DNA from: Burkholderia sp. Ac-20379
Lineage (GTDB): Bacteria; Pseudomonadota; Gammaproteobacteria; Burkholderiales; Burkholderiaceae
Length of the DNA stretch: 43,500 nucleotides
Reading direction: 5' to 3'
Assembly (NCBI RefSeq): GCF_017104645.1
Contig: NZ_JAAGPF010000025.1
Span: 1 to 43,500 of the forward strand
The position numbers and the translations under genes were made by a program. Below are positions 24,462 through 32,353 of the stretch, piece after piece (within the stretch, counting starts at the first letter, position 1; each line of letters begins with the position of its first letter). Below the pieces are notes generated by a model, which ran no database searches, was not told the origin of the DNA, and saw nothing but the letters and a program-made list of their open reading frames with translations.

Positions 24462-25880
24462 ATGAAAAACTCGGAGAACGACAACAGCGTTCTTGCCATA
24501 GAAAGCAATTCGATCGAGTACGTCGCGCCGGAGAACCGGCACGGCAAGCCCGGAGACCTCTTCACCCTGTGGTTCTGCACCAACGTCGCGCCGCTGGCCG
24601 TGATTTCGGGCGCCACCTCGGTGCTGGTGTTCCATCTCGATCTCGTCAGCGCGATCCTCGCGATCGCCGCGGGGCAATTCTTCGGCGCGCTGTTCCATGC
24701 GCTGACATCGGCCCAGGGCCCGCTCGTCGGCGTGCCGCAGATGATCCAGAGCCGCGCGCAGTTCGGCCGCTACGGTTCGCTGATCGTGGTGAGCTTCACC
24801 ACGCTGATCTATCTGGGCTTCTTCGTCTCCAACATCATCCTGGCCGGCAAGACGCTGCACACCGCCGAGCCGTCGATCCCGGTGCATGTGGGCACGGTGC
24901 TCGGCGCGGCGCTGGCCACGCTGGTGGGCGTGATCGGCTACAACTTCATTCACCGCTTCAACAAGATCGGCGCCTGGTTCATGGGCGCGGCGCTGGTGGT
25001 GGGCATCGCGATGATCGTGCCGAACCTCGACGCCAGCGTGCTGCACCGCGGGCAGTTCGAGATCGGCAACTGGTTCGCGATGTTCGGCCTGTGCGCCGTG
25101 TGGCAGATCAGCTTTGCGCCCTATACCTCGGACTACTCACGATACATGCCGCTCTCGGCAGGCTTCGGCAAGACCTTCGCCTGCACGTTCTTCGGCACCT
25201 CGCTCGGCACCATCTTCGCGTTCATCTTCGGCGTGCTGGCCGTCAGCGCCGGCCACGGCGCCACCGATGCGATGGAAGCGGTGCGTTCGGAGACGGGCGT
25301 GTTCGGCTACGTGCTGATCGCGCTGTTCCTGATCAACATCATCGGCCACAACGGCATGAACCTGTACGGCGCGGTGCTGTCGATGATCACCGCCGCGCAG
25401 ACGTTCCGCCCGAACTGGGTGCCGGGCCGGCAAGTGCGCGTGGTGGTGTCGGCGGTGCTGCTGATCGCCTCGACCGTCACGGCCCTGTGGGCGTCGACCA
25501 ACTTCATCGGCATCTTCCTGACCGCGATCTTCGCGATGCGGATCGTGCTGGCGCCGTGGGTGGCGATCAACCTGGTGGATTTCTACCTGATCAGCGGCAA
25601 GCATTATCAGGTCAACGAAATCATCAGCAGCAACGGCGGCACGTACGGCGCGTTCAACGGCAAGGCCGTGGGCATCTACCTGCTGGGCATCGCGGTGCAG
25701 GTGCCGTTCTTCGAGGAAAGCTTCTTCCACGGCCCGTGGGCCGGCATCGCGGGCGGCGCGGACATCTCGTGGATGGTCGGGCTGGTGGCGACGGCCGTGG
25801 TGTACTACGTGCTCGCCTCGAAGCGCAAGGGTGCGCATGCAGCGCAGAACGCGGCGGTGGGCGCGCACGCTTCGAAGTAA
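24462..25880 (+). CDS. NCS1-family nucleobase/N-heterocycle permease
   Basis: A 472-residue inner-membrane transporter of the NCS1 (cytosine/purine/uracil/thiamine/allantoin/hydantoin) family with about 12 hydrophobic helices. Key segments are LFTLWFCTNVAPLAVISGA in the first helix, QFFGALFHALTSAQGPLVGVPQMIQSR, the ISFAPYTSDYSRYMP segment in the sixth-helix region, and WVAINLVDFYLI. Family members use proton or sodium gradients to import planar N-heterocycles. This supports a heterocyclic substrate for the operon. GGAG (24453-24456) precedes the ATG. A strong terminator follows at 25931-25958. Confidence 0.92.
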   Translation: MKNSENDNSVLAIESNSIEYVAPENRHGKPGDLFTLWFCTNVAPLAVISGATSVLVFHLDLVSAILAIAAGQFFGALFHALTSAQGPLVGVPQMIQSRAQFGRYGSLIVVSFTTLIYLGFFVSNIILAGKTLHTAEPSIPVHVGTVLGAALATLVGVIGYNFIHRFNKIGAWFMGAALVVGIAMIVPNLDASVLHRGQFEIGNWFAMFGLCAVWQISFAPYTSDYSRYMPLSAGFGKTFACTFFGTSLGTIFAFIFGVLAVSAGHGATDAMEAVRSETGVFGYVLIALFLINIIGHNGMNLYGAVLSMITAAQTFRPNWVPGRQVRVVVSAVLLIASTVTALWASTNFIGIFLTAIFAMRIVLAPWVAINLVDFYLISGKHYQVNEIISSNGGTYGAFNGKAVGIYLLGIAVQVPFFEESFFHGPWAGIAGGADISWMVGLVATAVVYYVLASKRKGAHAAQNAAVGAHASK

Positions 25881-25930
25881 GACATGCGCGGGAACGGCGC
25901 ATGGGGTTGCGCCCTTCCCTGCGGATTCCG

Positions 25931-25958
25931 AAAAGCCGGCTTTCGAGCCGGCTTTTTT
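25931..25958 (+). terminator. Rho-independent terminator of the flavin monooxygenase operon
   Basis: An 8-bp stem AGCCGGCT / AGCCGGCT with loop TTCG, A-rich on the left and T6 on the right. The flanking A and T runs make it bidirectional, also serving the YunG-like gene from the other side. Confidence 0.93.
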
Positions 25959-25967
25959 GCGTGTGCG

Positions 25968-26336
25968 CTATTCGCCGAGCGCGTTCAAGCGCGCCTTCAG
26001 CAGTGCGTATTTTTCTCGCGAGGTATCGGCCATCGCCGTCTCTCGCGTGGACAGCGTGTCGTCGTACGGAATCGGTTCGGCAAACTGACTGACGGTCAAA
26101 TCCCAGCGCCTGCCGTCGATCGTGTTGTAGAAGTGCGTGCCGCCCGAGGTGCGCGTCGAGAGAATCTCGCCGCCGAAACAATCCTGCACGACCAGCGCCG
26201 TGACGCTGCAGTGGTTCAGCGCGGGCGTCGACGCCGACCAGGCGTGAGCGGGGCTGGACGTGTCCGCCGCCCACACGCGTGAAATCGCCCGGTACAGGTC
26301 GAGGGGCGTCGCAAAGGTTTTCGATGCGGAAGTCAT
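25968..26336 (-). CDS. YunG-like protein
   Basis: A 122-residue cytosolic protein that I recognise as similar to Bacillus YunG. The signature is HCSVTALVVQDCFGGEIL, then HFYNTIDGRRWDLTVSQF. The Cys-His pattern (residues near 45 and 68) recalls a papain-like or transglutaminase-like active site, but no function is established for the family. The start MTSASKT at 26336 is preferred; an in-frame extension to 26393 has no better ribosome site and runs into the terminator hairpin at 26397-26425. It stands alone between two terminators, so it is probably monocistronic. Confidence 0.82.
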   Translation of the reverse strand: MTSASKTFATPLDLYRAISRVWAADTSSPAHAWSASTPALNHCSVTALVVQDCFGGEILSTRTSGGTHFYNTIDGRRWDLTVSQFAEPIPYDDTLSTRETAMADTSREKYALLKARLNALGE

Positions 26337-26396
26337 CGGTTCTGGCTCTCTCGTTGATCGTTCGTTGAGCCGGCAGCCGATGGGGAACCACAAAAC

Positions 26397-26425
26397 AAAA
26401 AGCCCCGTCGCTACCGGCGGGGCTT
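26397..26425 (-). terminator. Rho-independent terminator (minus strand)
   Basis: An 8-bp stem AAGCCCCG (26400-26407) / CGGGGCTT (26418-26425) with a 10-nt loop. On the minus strand it is followed by a T-rich run (complement of CAAAACAAAA, 26391-26400). It lies about 160 bp downstream of the LysR gene that ends at 26587 and upstream of the YunG-like gene. I see nothing else in the rest of the 26337-26586 gap. Confidence 0.85.
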
Positions 26426-26586
26426 CGAAGCGGGTGTCGCTCGAATGTCTAGCGTAGGCACGTCCCCATGGGCAGTTCCGAATGGAGATGCCAATGGTGG
26501 TGGATCGCGATGGCGAGGGACGTGACGGCGTTCATGGGGAAGGAGTCTGCCATCTGCCGGCGAAACCTGTCAACGACCGCGCGCGG

Positions 26587-27510
26587 CTAGCCGATCTCGG
26601 GCACCGAGCGCAGCAACTGATCGCGCACCCAGACATGCGCGGGCGTGCCCGCATGCCGGGTGTGCTGATAGATCTTCAGCGTGTAGCGCGGCGCGTCGAA
26701 CGGCGCGGGGTAGATCGCCACCGGCGCGGCATCGCGCAGGATCAGCGCCGCATGGCGCGGCACCGTCATCAGCAGGTTCGACCGCGCCACGATGAACGGT
26801 GCGACGAGCACGGCCGGCAATTGCACGGCCACGTCCCGCGCCACGCCCATCCGGTCGAGCACGCGGTCGATCGCGCCGCGCGCGTCGTCCCACGGCGTCA
26901 CCACCACGTGCTGCGCGGCGAGATAGTTCGCCATGCTGAGCTTGCGGCGGATCGTCGGATGCCGGCGGCTCGCGATGACCACGTAATCGTCGGAGAACCA
27001 ATCGACGCTTTCGACGCCGGGCGGCAATGCCAAGGGCTCCTCTTCATAGCCGAGCGCGAAATCGATACGGCCCGACGCGAGTTCGTCCGCCGATTCGCGG
27101 CCGCGCGACGCGACGATCCTGAACCGAAGCGACGGCGCCACGTCCTGCATTCGCGCGATGAACGCCGGCAGCATCGCGAACGCCGTGTAATCGGTCGCGG
27201 CAAACGTGAAGGTGCGTTCGCTGCTGGCCGGATCGAAGCGGCGGGCCGGCGCCAGCCCCGCGTGCAGCAGGTCGAGCGCGTCGCCCACCGGGCGCATGAT
27301 GCGTTCGGCCGCCGCGGTCGGCCGCATCTCGTTGCCGATGCGCACGAACAGCTCGTCGGCCAGCGCATCGCGCAGCCGCGCGAGCGCGTGGCTGACCGCC
27401 GATGCGCTCATGGCCAGCTCGTCCGCCGCCAGCGTGACCGAGCGGTGGCGCACCAGCGCATCGAACACCAGCAACAGGTTCAGGTCGAGCCGGCGCAGAT
27501 CGTAATGCAT
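26587..27510 (-). CDS. LysR-family transcriptional regulator (NodD/LinR-like branch)
   Basis: A 307-residue LysR regulator. The N-terminal MHYDLRRLDLNLLLVFDALV and SASAVSHALARLRDAL are typical of the branch that includes NodD, NahR and LinR, followed by an effector domain with FAATDYTAFAMLP and RIDFALGYEEEP. The start at 27510 fits the family; a longer form to 27549 would add 13 residues rich in His. It is divergent from the GNAT gene, with an ATGCA-rich repeat cluster over its start. It may autoregulate and control the acetyltransferase. The inducer is unknown. Confidence 0.9.
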   Translation of the reverse strand: MHYDLRRLDLNLLLVFDALVRHRSVTLAADELAMSASAVSHALARLRDALADELFVRIGNEMRPTAAAERIMRPVGDALDLLHAGLAPARRFDPASSERTFTFAATDYTAFAMLPAFIARMQDVAPSLRFRIVASRGRESADELASGRIDFALGYEEEPLALPPGVESVDWFSDDYVVIASRRHPTIRRKLSMANYLAAQHVVVTPWDDARGAIDRVLDRMGVARDVAVQLPAVLVAPFIVARSNLLMTVPRHAALILRDAAPVAIYPAPFDAPRYTLKIYQHTRHAGTPAHVWVRDQLLRSVPEIG

Positions 27511-27549
27511 GGTATGCAATTCATGATGAACAGAATGCAGTATATGCAT
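27505..27549. repeat. Symmetric ATGCA repeat cluster at the LysR start
   Basis: ATGCAT (27505-27510), ATGCA (27514-27518), ATGCA (27535-27539) and ATGCAT (27544-27549) are arranged around TTCATGATGAA (27520-27530). Offsets between successive motifs are 9, 21 and 9 bp. This is a likely operator region for the divergent LysR/GNAT pair. Confidence 0.55.
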
Positions 27550-27610
27550 ATCGCCGGTCGGCTACCATCGTGATCCCGTTACCGCTTCACCGCTCTGGAA
27601 TCGCTCACTC

Positions 27611-28090
27611 ATGGCACTGACCATCCGGCCCGCCACCGCCGACGACGCCCCGCTCATCCTGCGTTTCATCATCGAACTGGCCATCTACGAGAAGGCCGAG
27701 GATCAGGTCGCCGCCACGGCCGACACCATCCGGGCGTCGCTGTTCGGCCCGCAATCGCCGGCCAAGGCGCTGATTTGCGAACTCGACGGCCGGCCCGTCG
27801 GCTATGCGGTGTACTTCTTCTCGTACTCGACGTGGCAGGCAAAATCCGGCTTGTACCTGGAGGATCTGTACGTCTCGCCGGACGCGCGCGGCGTGGGCGC
27901 GGGCAAGCGCCTGCTGCAATATCTCGCGGGCGTCGCCCTGGAAAACGGTTGCGGGCGCTTCGAATGGAGCGTGCTCGACTGGAACGCGCCGGCCATCGCG
28001 TTCTACCAATCGCTCGGCGCGCAGCCGCAGGACGAATGGGTTCGCTATCGGCTCGAGGGCGACGGAATCCGCGCGCTGGCGGAAGGCTAA
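27611..28090 (+). CDS. GNAT-family N-acetyltransferase (diamine acetyltransferase-like)
   Basis: A 159-residue GCN5-related N-acetyltransferase. It has the N-terminal IRPATADDAPLILRFIIELA, the acetyl-CoA-binding loop YVSPDARGVGAGKRLL, and the C-terminal RFEWSVLDWNAPAIAFYQS. The sequence pattern (YLEDLYV and EWSVLDWN) resembles the spermidine/spermine or thialysine acetyltransferase group, so it may acetylate a polyamine or an amino-acid analogue. It is divergent from the LysR gene and overlaps the stop of the convergent ArsR gene by 4 bp. Confidence 0.92.
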   Translation: MALTIRPATADDAPLILRFIIELAIYEKAEDQVAATADTIRASLFGPQSPAKALICELDGRPVGYAVYFFSYSTWQAKSGLYLEDLYVSPDARGVGAGKRLLQYLAGVALENGCGRFEWSVLDWNAPAIAFYQSLGAQPQDEWVRYRLEGDGIRALAEG

Positions 28091-28425
28091 GCCCGCTTCA
28101 ACACGTCCCTCAGATCGCCGAGCAACCGGTCGATCGCCGCGCCATCGGGCCGGTAGTACACCCAGTTCTTGATTTTCTTCGACGTCACCAGCCCCGCTTT
28201 CGCCAACGCCTGCATGTGCGTGGTGACGGTGGGCTGGCTCAAGCCGAGCTTCTCGGTGATGAAGCTGACGCACACGCCATCCGCCACCAGATCGGCATCC
28301 TGCTGCTTCGGGAAGTGCTGCTCCGGATCGGCCAGCCAGATCAATACCCTCAGGCGATGCGGGTTCGACAGCGCGTTCAGCGCGTCCTGCAACAGGCTCT
28401 CGCGGGCCGGGTTCGGTTTCGGCAT
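28087..28425 (-). CDS. ArsR-family winged-helix repressor
   Basis: A 112-residue winged helix-turn-helix protein. The N-terminal ALNALSNPHRLRVLIWLADPE and the recognition helix LGLSQPTVTTHMQALAKAGLV, with wing KKIKNWVYYRPD, are typical of ArsR/SmtB repressors. The usual ELCVCDL metal-binding Cys cluster is absent. It has a single Cys in DGVCVSFITEKLG, so it may sense an organic ligand or oxidation instead of a metal. AAGGA precedes the ATG. It is divergent from the MFS gene; the two TCTATATAGA palindromes between them are its likely operators. Confidence 0.93.
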   Translation of the reverse strand: MPKPNPARESLLQDALNALSNPHRLRVLIWLADPEQHFPKQQDADLVADGVCVSFITEKLGLSQPTVTTHMQALAKAGLVTSKKIKNWVYYRPDGAAIDRLLGDLRDVLKRA

Positions 28426-28455
28426 GGTTCAGGTGTCCTTGACAGATTCGGCACA

Positions 28456-28481
28456 TCTATATAGAAATACGTCTATATAGA
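28456..28481. promoter_or_regulatory. Two copies of the 10-bp palindrome TCTATATAGA
   Basis: Identical perfect palindromes occupy 28456-28465 and 28472-28481, 16 bp centre to centre, in the 80-bp gap between the divergent ArsR and MFS genes. The second copy ends 13 bp before the MFS Shine-Dalgarno (AGGA, 28495-28498). Position, symmetry and AT content fit two dimer sites of the ArsR repressor overlapping the promoters. Confidence 0.75.
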
Positions 28482-28505
28482 TTTTTCTCGATACAGGATA
28501 CCATC

Positions 28506-29744
28506 ATGGCGACTCGCATCATGTCTGCGTCCGGCAGGCAGGACCTCGCACGCACGATCGGCATCGCGGCCGTGTTCACGCTATACACGGCCGTGGTGTT
28601 CGGTTTCGGGATCTATCTGTTCTCGCTGGTCGTCACCGTGATGCGCGACAACCTCGGGTTTGCGTACGGCACGATCGGCATCGTGACGGGCGCGGCGCAA
28701 ATCGCCTATCTGGCCGCCGCGTTCGCGTGCCCGGTGCTCGTCGGCCGGTTCGGCGGCGGGCAAGTGGCCGTGGCTGCCGTAGCGGCTGCCGCCCTGCTGC
28801 TGGCCCTCATGGCAGGCGTCCGAACCGTTGCGCAAGTCGGCGCAATACTGGCCGGCCTCGGCGCAACCGCGGCGTTCATGATGATCCCCACCGTCGGCGT
28901 CATTTCGCGAAGCGTCCCGTTTCGCTACCGCTCGCGCGTCAACGGGCTCGTGTCGAGCGGCACGGCTTACGGGCAGTTCGCCAACGGGATGCTCGTGCCA
29001 TGGCTGTTGCCGGGCCACGGCTGGCGGATGGTCTGGATCGCGGCCGGCGCCGCGTCGCTCGTCATCGCGCTGGCCGGCTGCCTGATGCTGCGCCGCGTTG
29101 CACCCGAAGCGTTCGGCCGCGCCGCCGCGCCTGAGCCGGCAAGCGAAGCCGCCCGCCCCGCCAACGGATGGCGAGACATCGTCACCGCCCGCAATCTGAC
29201 GGTCTGGACCCTGCTTGCATTGAGCGGCATGGTCTGCGGCCCTTGGCAGAACTATCTATCGAGCTTTCTGGCCGACGAACGGGGGCGGTCGCTCGCGACG
29301 ATCGGGCAGCTGTGGTCGATCGTCGGCATGTTGGGGCTGGTCAGCGGATTCGCGGCCGGCATGGCGGCCGACAAGGCCGGCGTGCGCATCAGCCTCGCGC
29401 TGTCGTACGCCCTGCTTGCCGGCTCGGCGCTGCTGATCGCGTTCCACGCCGGCACATGGCAATTGCAGGCGGCGGCCGTCTGTTTCGGTTTGTCGTTCTA
29501 TGCCGTGTACGGCCTGATTCCCGCGTATATCAGCAAGACCGCCGATCCCGCCACGGCCACCACGGTGTTCGCCATCGCGAACGTGTTTCTGGGCGTGGGG
29601 GCGACGGCGGGCAATCTGGGCGGCGGCTACTTGCCGCGCGTATCGGGATCGCTGCAGAGCGTGTTCGTCGGTGCCGCCATGCTGGCATGCGCCGGCATGG
29701 CGCTGACGTTCGCGCTCGGCCGCGAACGCCGGGAAGCCGAATGA
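28506..29744 (+). CDS. Major facilitator superfamily transporter
   Basis: A 412-residue inner-membrane MFS protein with 12 predicted helices. It starts MATRIMSASGRQDLARTIG, and conserved loops include FGGGQVAVAA after helix 2 and RYRSRVNGLVSSGTAYGQF in the middle of the N-terminal half. ADKAGVRISLALSY lies in the second half, a motif-A-like loop. AGGA lies 7 nt before the ATG. Controlled most probably by the divergent ArsR-type repressor, a layout typical for an exporter of a toxic compound. I cannot name the substrate; an uptake role is also possible. Confidence 0.9.
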   Translation: MATRIMSASGRQDLARTIGIAAVFTLYTAVVFGFGIYLFSLVVTVMRDNLGFAYGTIGIVTGAAQIAYLAAAFACPVLVGRFGGGQVAVAAVAAAALLLALMAGVRTVAQVGAILAGLGATAAFMMIPTVGVISRSVPFRYRSRVNGLVSSGTAYGQFANGMLVPWLLPGHGWRMVWIAAGAASLVIALAGCLMLRRVAPEAFGRAAAPEPASEAARPANGWRDIVTARNLTVWTLLALSGMVCGPWQNYLSSFLADERGRSLATIGQLWSIVGMLGLVSGFAAGMAADKAGVRISLALSYALLAGSALLIAFHAGTWQLQAAAVCFGLSFYAVYGLIPAYISKTADPATATTVFAIANVFLGVGATAGNLGGGYLPRVSGSLQSVFVGAAMLACAGMALTFALGRERREAE

Positions 29745-29769
29745 CAGGCCGATCGCCCCGTCATTCGGC
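29736..29769. terminator. Inverted repeat at convergent gene ends, possible terminator
   Basis: Arms GCCGAATGAC (29736-29745) and GTCATTCGGC (29760-29769) are perfect complements with a 14-nt loop, at the end of the MFS gene. No T tract follows, so termination strength is doubtful. Confidence 0.45.
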
Positions 29770-29787
29770 CCGGCCCTTGTCGAACGC

Positions 29788-31578
29788 TCAGGACGCGGCG
29801 CTCGGCACCACCACCACGCCGCGCAGCAACTGGCCGAACGGCGCCGTCTGCATCACGGAGAAGCCGCTGCCGGCCGCCGTCACGGTCGAGCCGTTGACCG
29901 TCACCGTGATCTTCACCAGTTGGTTCGAATCGGCGCCCGGATCGAACGCCGAACCGAGGCTGTTGCCGACCGTCGAGGTGGTCGCGTAGAGCGTGTACGA
30001 ACCGTCGCCGTTGAGCTGGCCCGTGACGTGGCGCAGGCCGTCCGGCGCGGTGGTGTAGCTCGCGCCGGCCGTGCCGTAGGTGCCGGCGGCGTCGGTCACC
30101 GTGTAGGCCGTGCCGAGGTTCAGGCCGGCCGTCAGGTGCGCGATCGGGGCCCAGGTGCCGCCCTGGTTCTGATAGACCCACAGGCCGCCGCTGCCGTTCG
30201 GCGCGTAGGCCACGGTGCCGCTGTCGTCGTAGTCGCCCTCGTCCGCCACGAACATCAGGTTCGTGTTGTTCTTCGGCACCCACACGTCGGACGGGAAGCC
30301 GACGCCCTTGGCGAGCGTCCACGGGTTCGGGAACGACGATTCCGATTGCGCGGCCGTCGACGTCGAGGTCGGGAAGCCGGGCGCGATCGTGATCGCCGTG
30401 TTCTGCGGCAACGTCGCGCCGCTGGCCAGCGCGCCCACGGCGCCGACCTGGTACACCGTATCCACGCCGTTGCTGCCGCTGTCCTTGGTCACGTACATCG
30501 TGCCGTTCGCGTCGACGAACACGCTGCGGAAGTTGTCGTCCTTGCTCGTCTTGTCGAACGTCTGGCCGCTCAGCGAGGCGAGCGAGAAGCCGAACTGATT
30601 GCCGCCCACGCTGGTTTTCTTCGCGTAGGTCTGGCTCGACAGCGCGTCGGTCACCGTGCCGAGCGCGCAGGTGCCTGCTGCCGCCGGCGCGTAGGTGCTG
30701 CCGTTGCCCGACTGGAACGCGCCGATCACCTGCGTGAACGCGCAGGCGCTGCCCGGCGCGATGCTCTGCAGGCCCGTATCCATCGACAGCGAATCGAGCG
30801 CGCCGTACGTCGGGTTCGGGCTGGAGCCCGAGTTGCCCGAGCCGCCTACCATGTAGTACTGACCATTGACGAGCACGGCCGCGCGCGCGTCGTCGCCGCT
30901 GTAGGCGTTGGTGTGCGTGAACGCCACCTGGCCGGTGGCCACGCTGATCTGGCCGACGGTGCGGTAGGTGCTGGTCTGGATGTCGGTGTTGCTGGCGTCC
31001 ACCACGCCCGGCGTGTTCGTGTTGGTGATGTCGAGCTTGTTCGGCGCGGCGTTGTAGCCCATGAACGTCAGCGTCTTGCCGTCCGGCGACACGTTCAGCC
31101 CCATCCCCGATTGCGAGGCGAAGCTCACCGAGAAAATCTCGGGCGTCGCCAGCGCGGCCGCGGCAGCCGTGATGTTAGTGCTCGACGTGGCGCTGGCGGC
31201 AGCGGCCGGCCACTGATCGAGATACATGTTGGTCATGACGCTGAACGCGCCGTCGTTCGTATCGTTCGTGAACACGTTCGGGAACGTGCCGGGCGTGACG
31301 GCGTTCACGGTCGACACCGGCGGGTTCGTCGCTTCCGGCGTCGCGTCGAACGGCAGCGCGCCGCTCACGACGAACGCGGGATCATAGACGGTGCGGGCCA
31401 CCACCAGATTGCCGGCCGCGAAGGCTGCACTGGACGTCGAGGTGACGGGCGTGGGCGTGGAGGTCGTCGTCGAGGCAGCCGGCGACGACGAATCCGAACC
31501 GCCGCACGCGGCCAGTGCGCACGCCGCGGCGATGATCGTCAGGCCGAGCACGGCACGGGTGGTGGGATGAGAAGACAT
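29788..31578 (-). CDS. Large secreted lipoprotein of unknown function
   Basis: About 596 residues. The N-terminus is a lipoprotein signal (MSSHPTTRAVLGLTIIAAAC, then lipobox ALAAC and GGSDSSS). A Ser/Thr/Pro-rich linker follows, then a long region rich in Gly, Ser, Thr, Asn and Asp with recurring strand-like blocks such as GMGLNVSPDGKTLTFMGYN, NFRSVFVDANGTMYVTKD and DVWVPKNNTNLMFVADEGD. These suggest a beta-propeller or a similar repeat fold, possibly Ca2+-binding. No catalytic motif is clear. A start at 31608 (10 residues longer) has a GGGGA ribosome-like site, so the start is uncertain. It is probably surface-exposed; I do not recognise a named family. Confidence 0.8.
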   Translation of the reverse strand: MSSHPTTRAVLGLTIIAAACALAACGGSDSSSPAASTTTSTPTPVTSTSSAAFAAGNLVVARTVYDPAFVVSGALPFDATPEATNPPVSTVNAVTPGTFPNVFTNDTNDGAFSVMTNMYLDQWPAAAASATSSTNITAAAAALATPEIFSVSFASQSGMGLNVSPDGKTLTFMGYNAAPNKLDITNTNTPGVVDASNTDIQTSTYRTVGQISVATGQVAFTHTNAYSGDDARAAVLVNGQYYMVGGSGNSGSSPNPTYGALDSLSMDTGLQSIAPGSACAFTQVIGAFQSGNGSTYAPAAAGTCALGTVTDALSSQTYAKKTSVGGNQFGFSLASLSGQTFDKTSKDDNFRSVFVDANGTMYVTKDSGSNGVDTVYQVGAVGALASGATLPQNTAITIAPGFPTSTSTAAQSESSFPNPWTLAKGVGFPSDVWVPKNNTNLMFVADEGDYDDSGTVAYAPNGSGGLWVYQNQGGTWAPIAHLTAGLNLGTAYTVTDAAGTYGTAGASYTTAPDGLRHVTGQLNGDGSYTLYATTSTVGNSLGSAFDPGADSNQLVKITVTVNGSTVTAAGSGFSVMQTAPFGQLLRGVVVVPSAAS

Positions 31579-31738
31579 GTCGGTATTTTTTTGATTGAAA
31601 ACCGGCATTCTTTTCCCCGGGCATGTCACAAACGTTACATGGCCGAGCCTTACAGATTACGCAAATTTACCGGGCTGACGGCCAGCATTCCACGCGCTTT
31701 CCACGGCATTACATGCGCATTCCGTCATGCCACGCGGG

Positions 31739-32317
31739 TCAGCCGTTCACCATGTCCATCCAGGTCTCGAGCCCGTCCGCCGGCAGCACCGCGCTCACCC
31801 GCTGCCGCAGTTCGAGCAGGAAATCCGGCCGAAGCGCATCGGTTTCGTCGTAGACGTCCCGGCCGTACTTCGCGACATAGAGTTCGCACCAGATGCGCAG
31901 CGCCTCGGCAAACGCGGCCGGTTCGTTCGCCACGCGATCCGCCTTCCAGTAGCCCGCGCCATGACGGGCGAACGACACCGCGCACCGCCCGTCGATCGCC
32001 TGGCCTATGACGGCATCGCCGAACAGCGTGCCGATCACGAACCAGTCTTCCGGCCAGCCTGGGAAACGTGCGCCGGAACGGTCGACGCGGTAGCCGGTCT
32101 GCACGTCGTCGAACCCGCTGCCGGTTCCATAGAGGTACAGATCTTCGGCAGTCCATGGGATCGCGAGATCCGTCGCGCCCAGCGCGGCCCGCCACGCGCC
32201 GATTTCGGCGTTCGGCCCGGGCGCCGCCGCAGACGATGCAGCGGCGCCCGACGACGGAGGCGCGGCCTCGTCGAGCATGAGGCGGATGTCGTGAAAGAAG
32301 TCGCGAAGGTTTGGCAT
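31739..32317 (-). CDS. SMI1/KNR4 (SUKH)-family protein
   Basis: A 192-residue protein. After a low-complexity Ala/Ser segment (about residues 17-35), the core shows IPWTAEDLYLYGTGSGFDDVQTGY, FPGWPEDWFVIG and FARHGAGYWKADRVA. This is the SMI1/KNR4 (SUKH) pattern. SUKH proteins in bacteria often serve as immunity proteins against contact-dependent or type VI nuclease toxins. No toxin gene is adjacent, so here it may be an orphan immunity gene or have a housekeeping role. GGGGAAC precedes the ATG by about 9 nt. Confidence 0.83.
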   Translation of the reverse strand: MPNLRDFFHDIRLMLDEAAPPSSGAAASSAAAPGPNAEIGAWRAALGATDLAIPWTAEDLYLYGTGSGFDDVQTGYRVDRSGARFPGWPEDWFVIGTLFGDAVIGQAIDGRCAVSFARHGAGYWKADRVANEPAAFAEALRIWCELYVAKYGRDVYDETDALRPDFLLELRQRVSAVLPADGLETWMDMVNG

Positions 32318-32353
32318 GGTGCGGGTTCCCCGATCGGGCGCTCGTCGTCGACG

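Noticed and set aside
21798..25046. Very long open frame on the minus strand opposite the monooxygenase operon
   Set aside because: It is a mirror of GC-rich plus-strand codons; the translation is His/Arg/Gly-rich with no domain, while the plus strand encodes clear enzymes.
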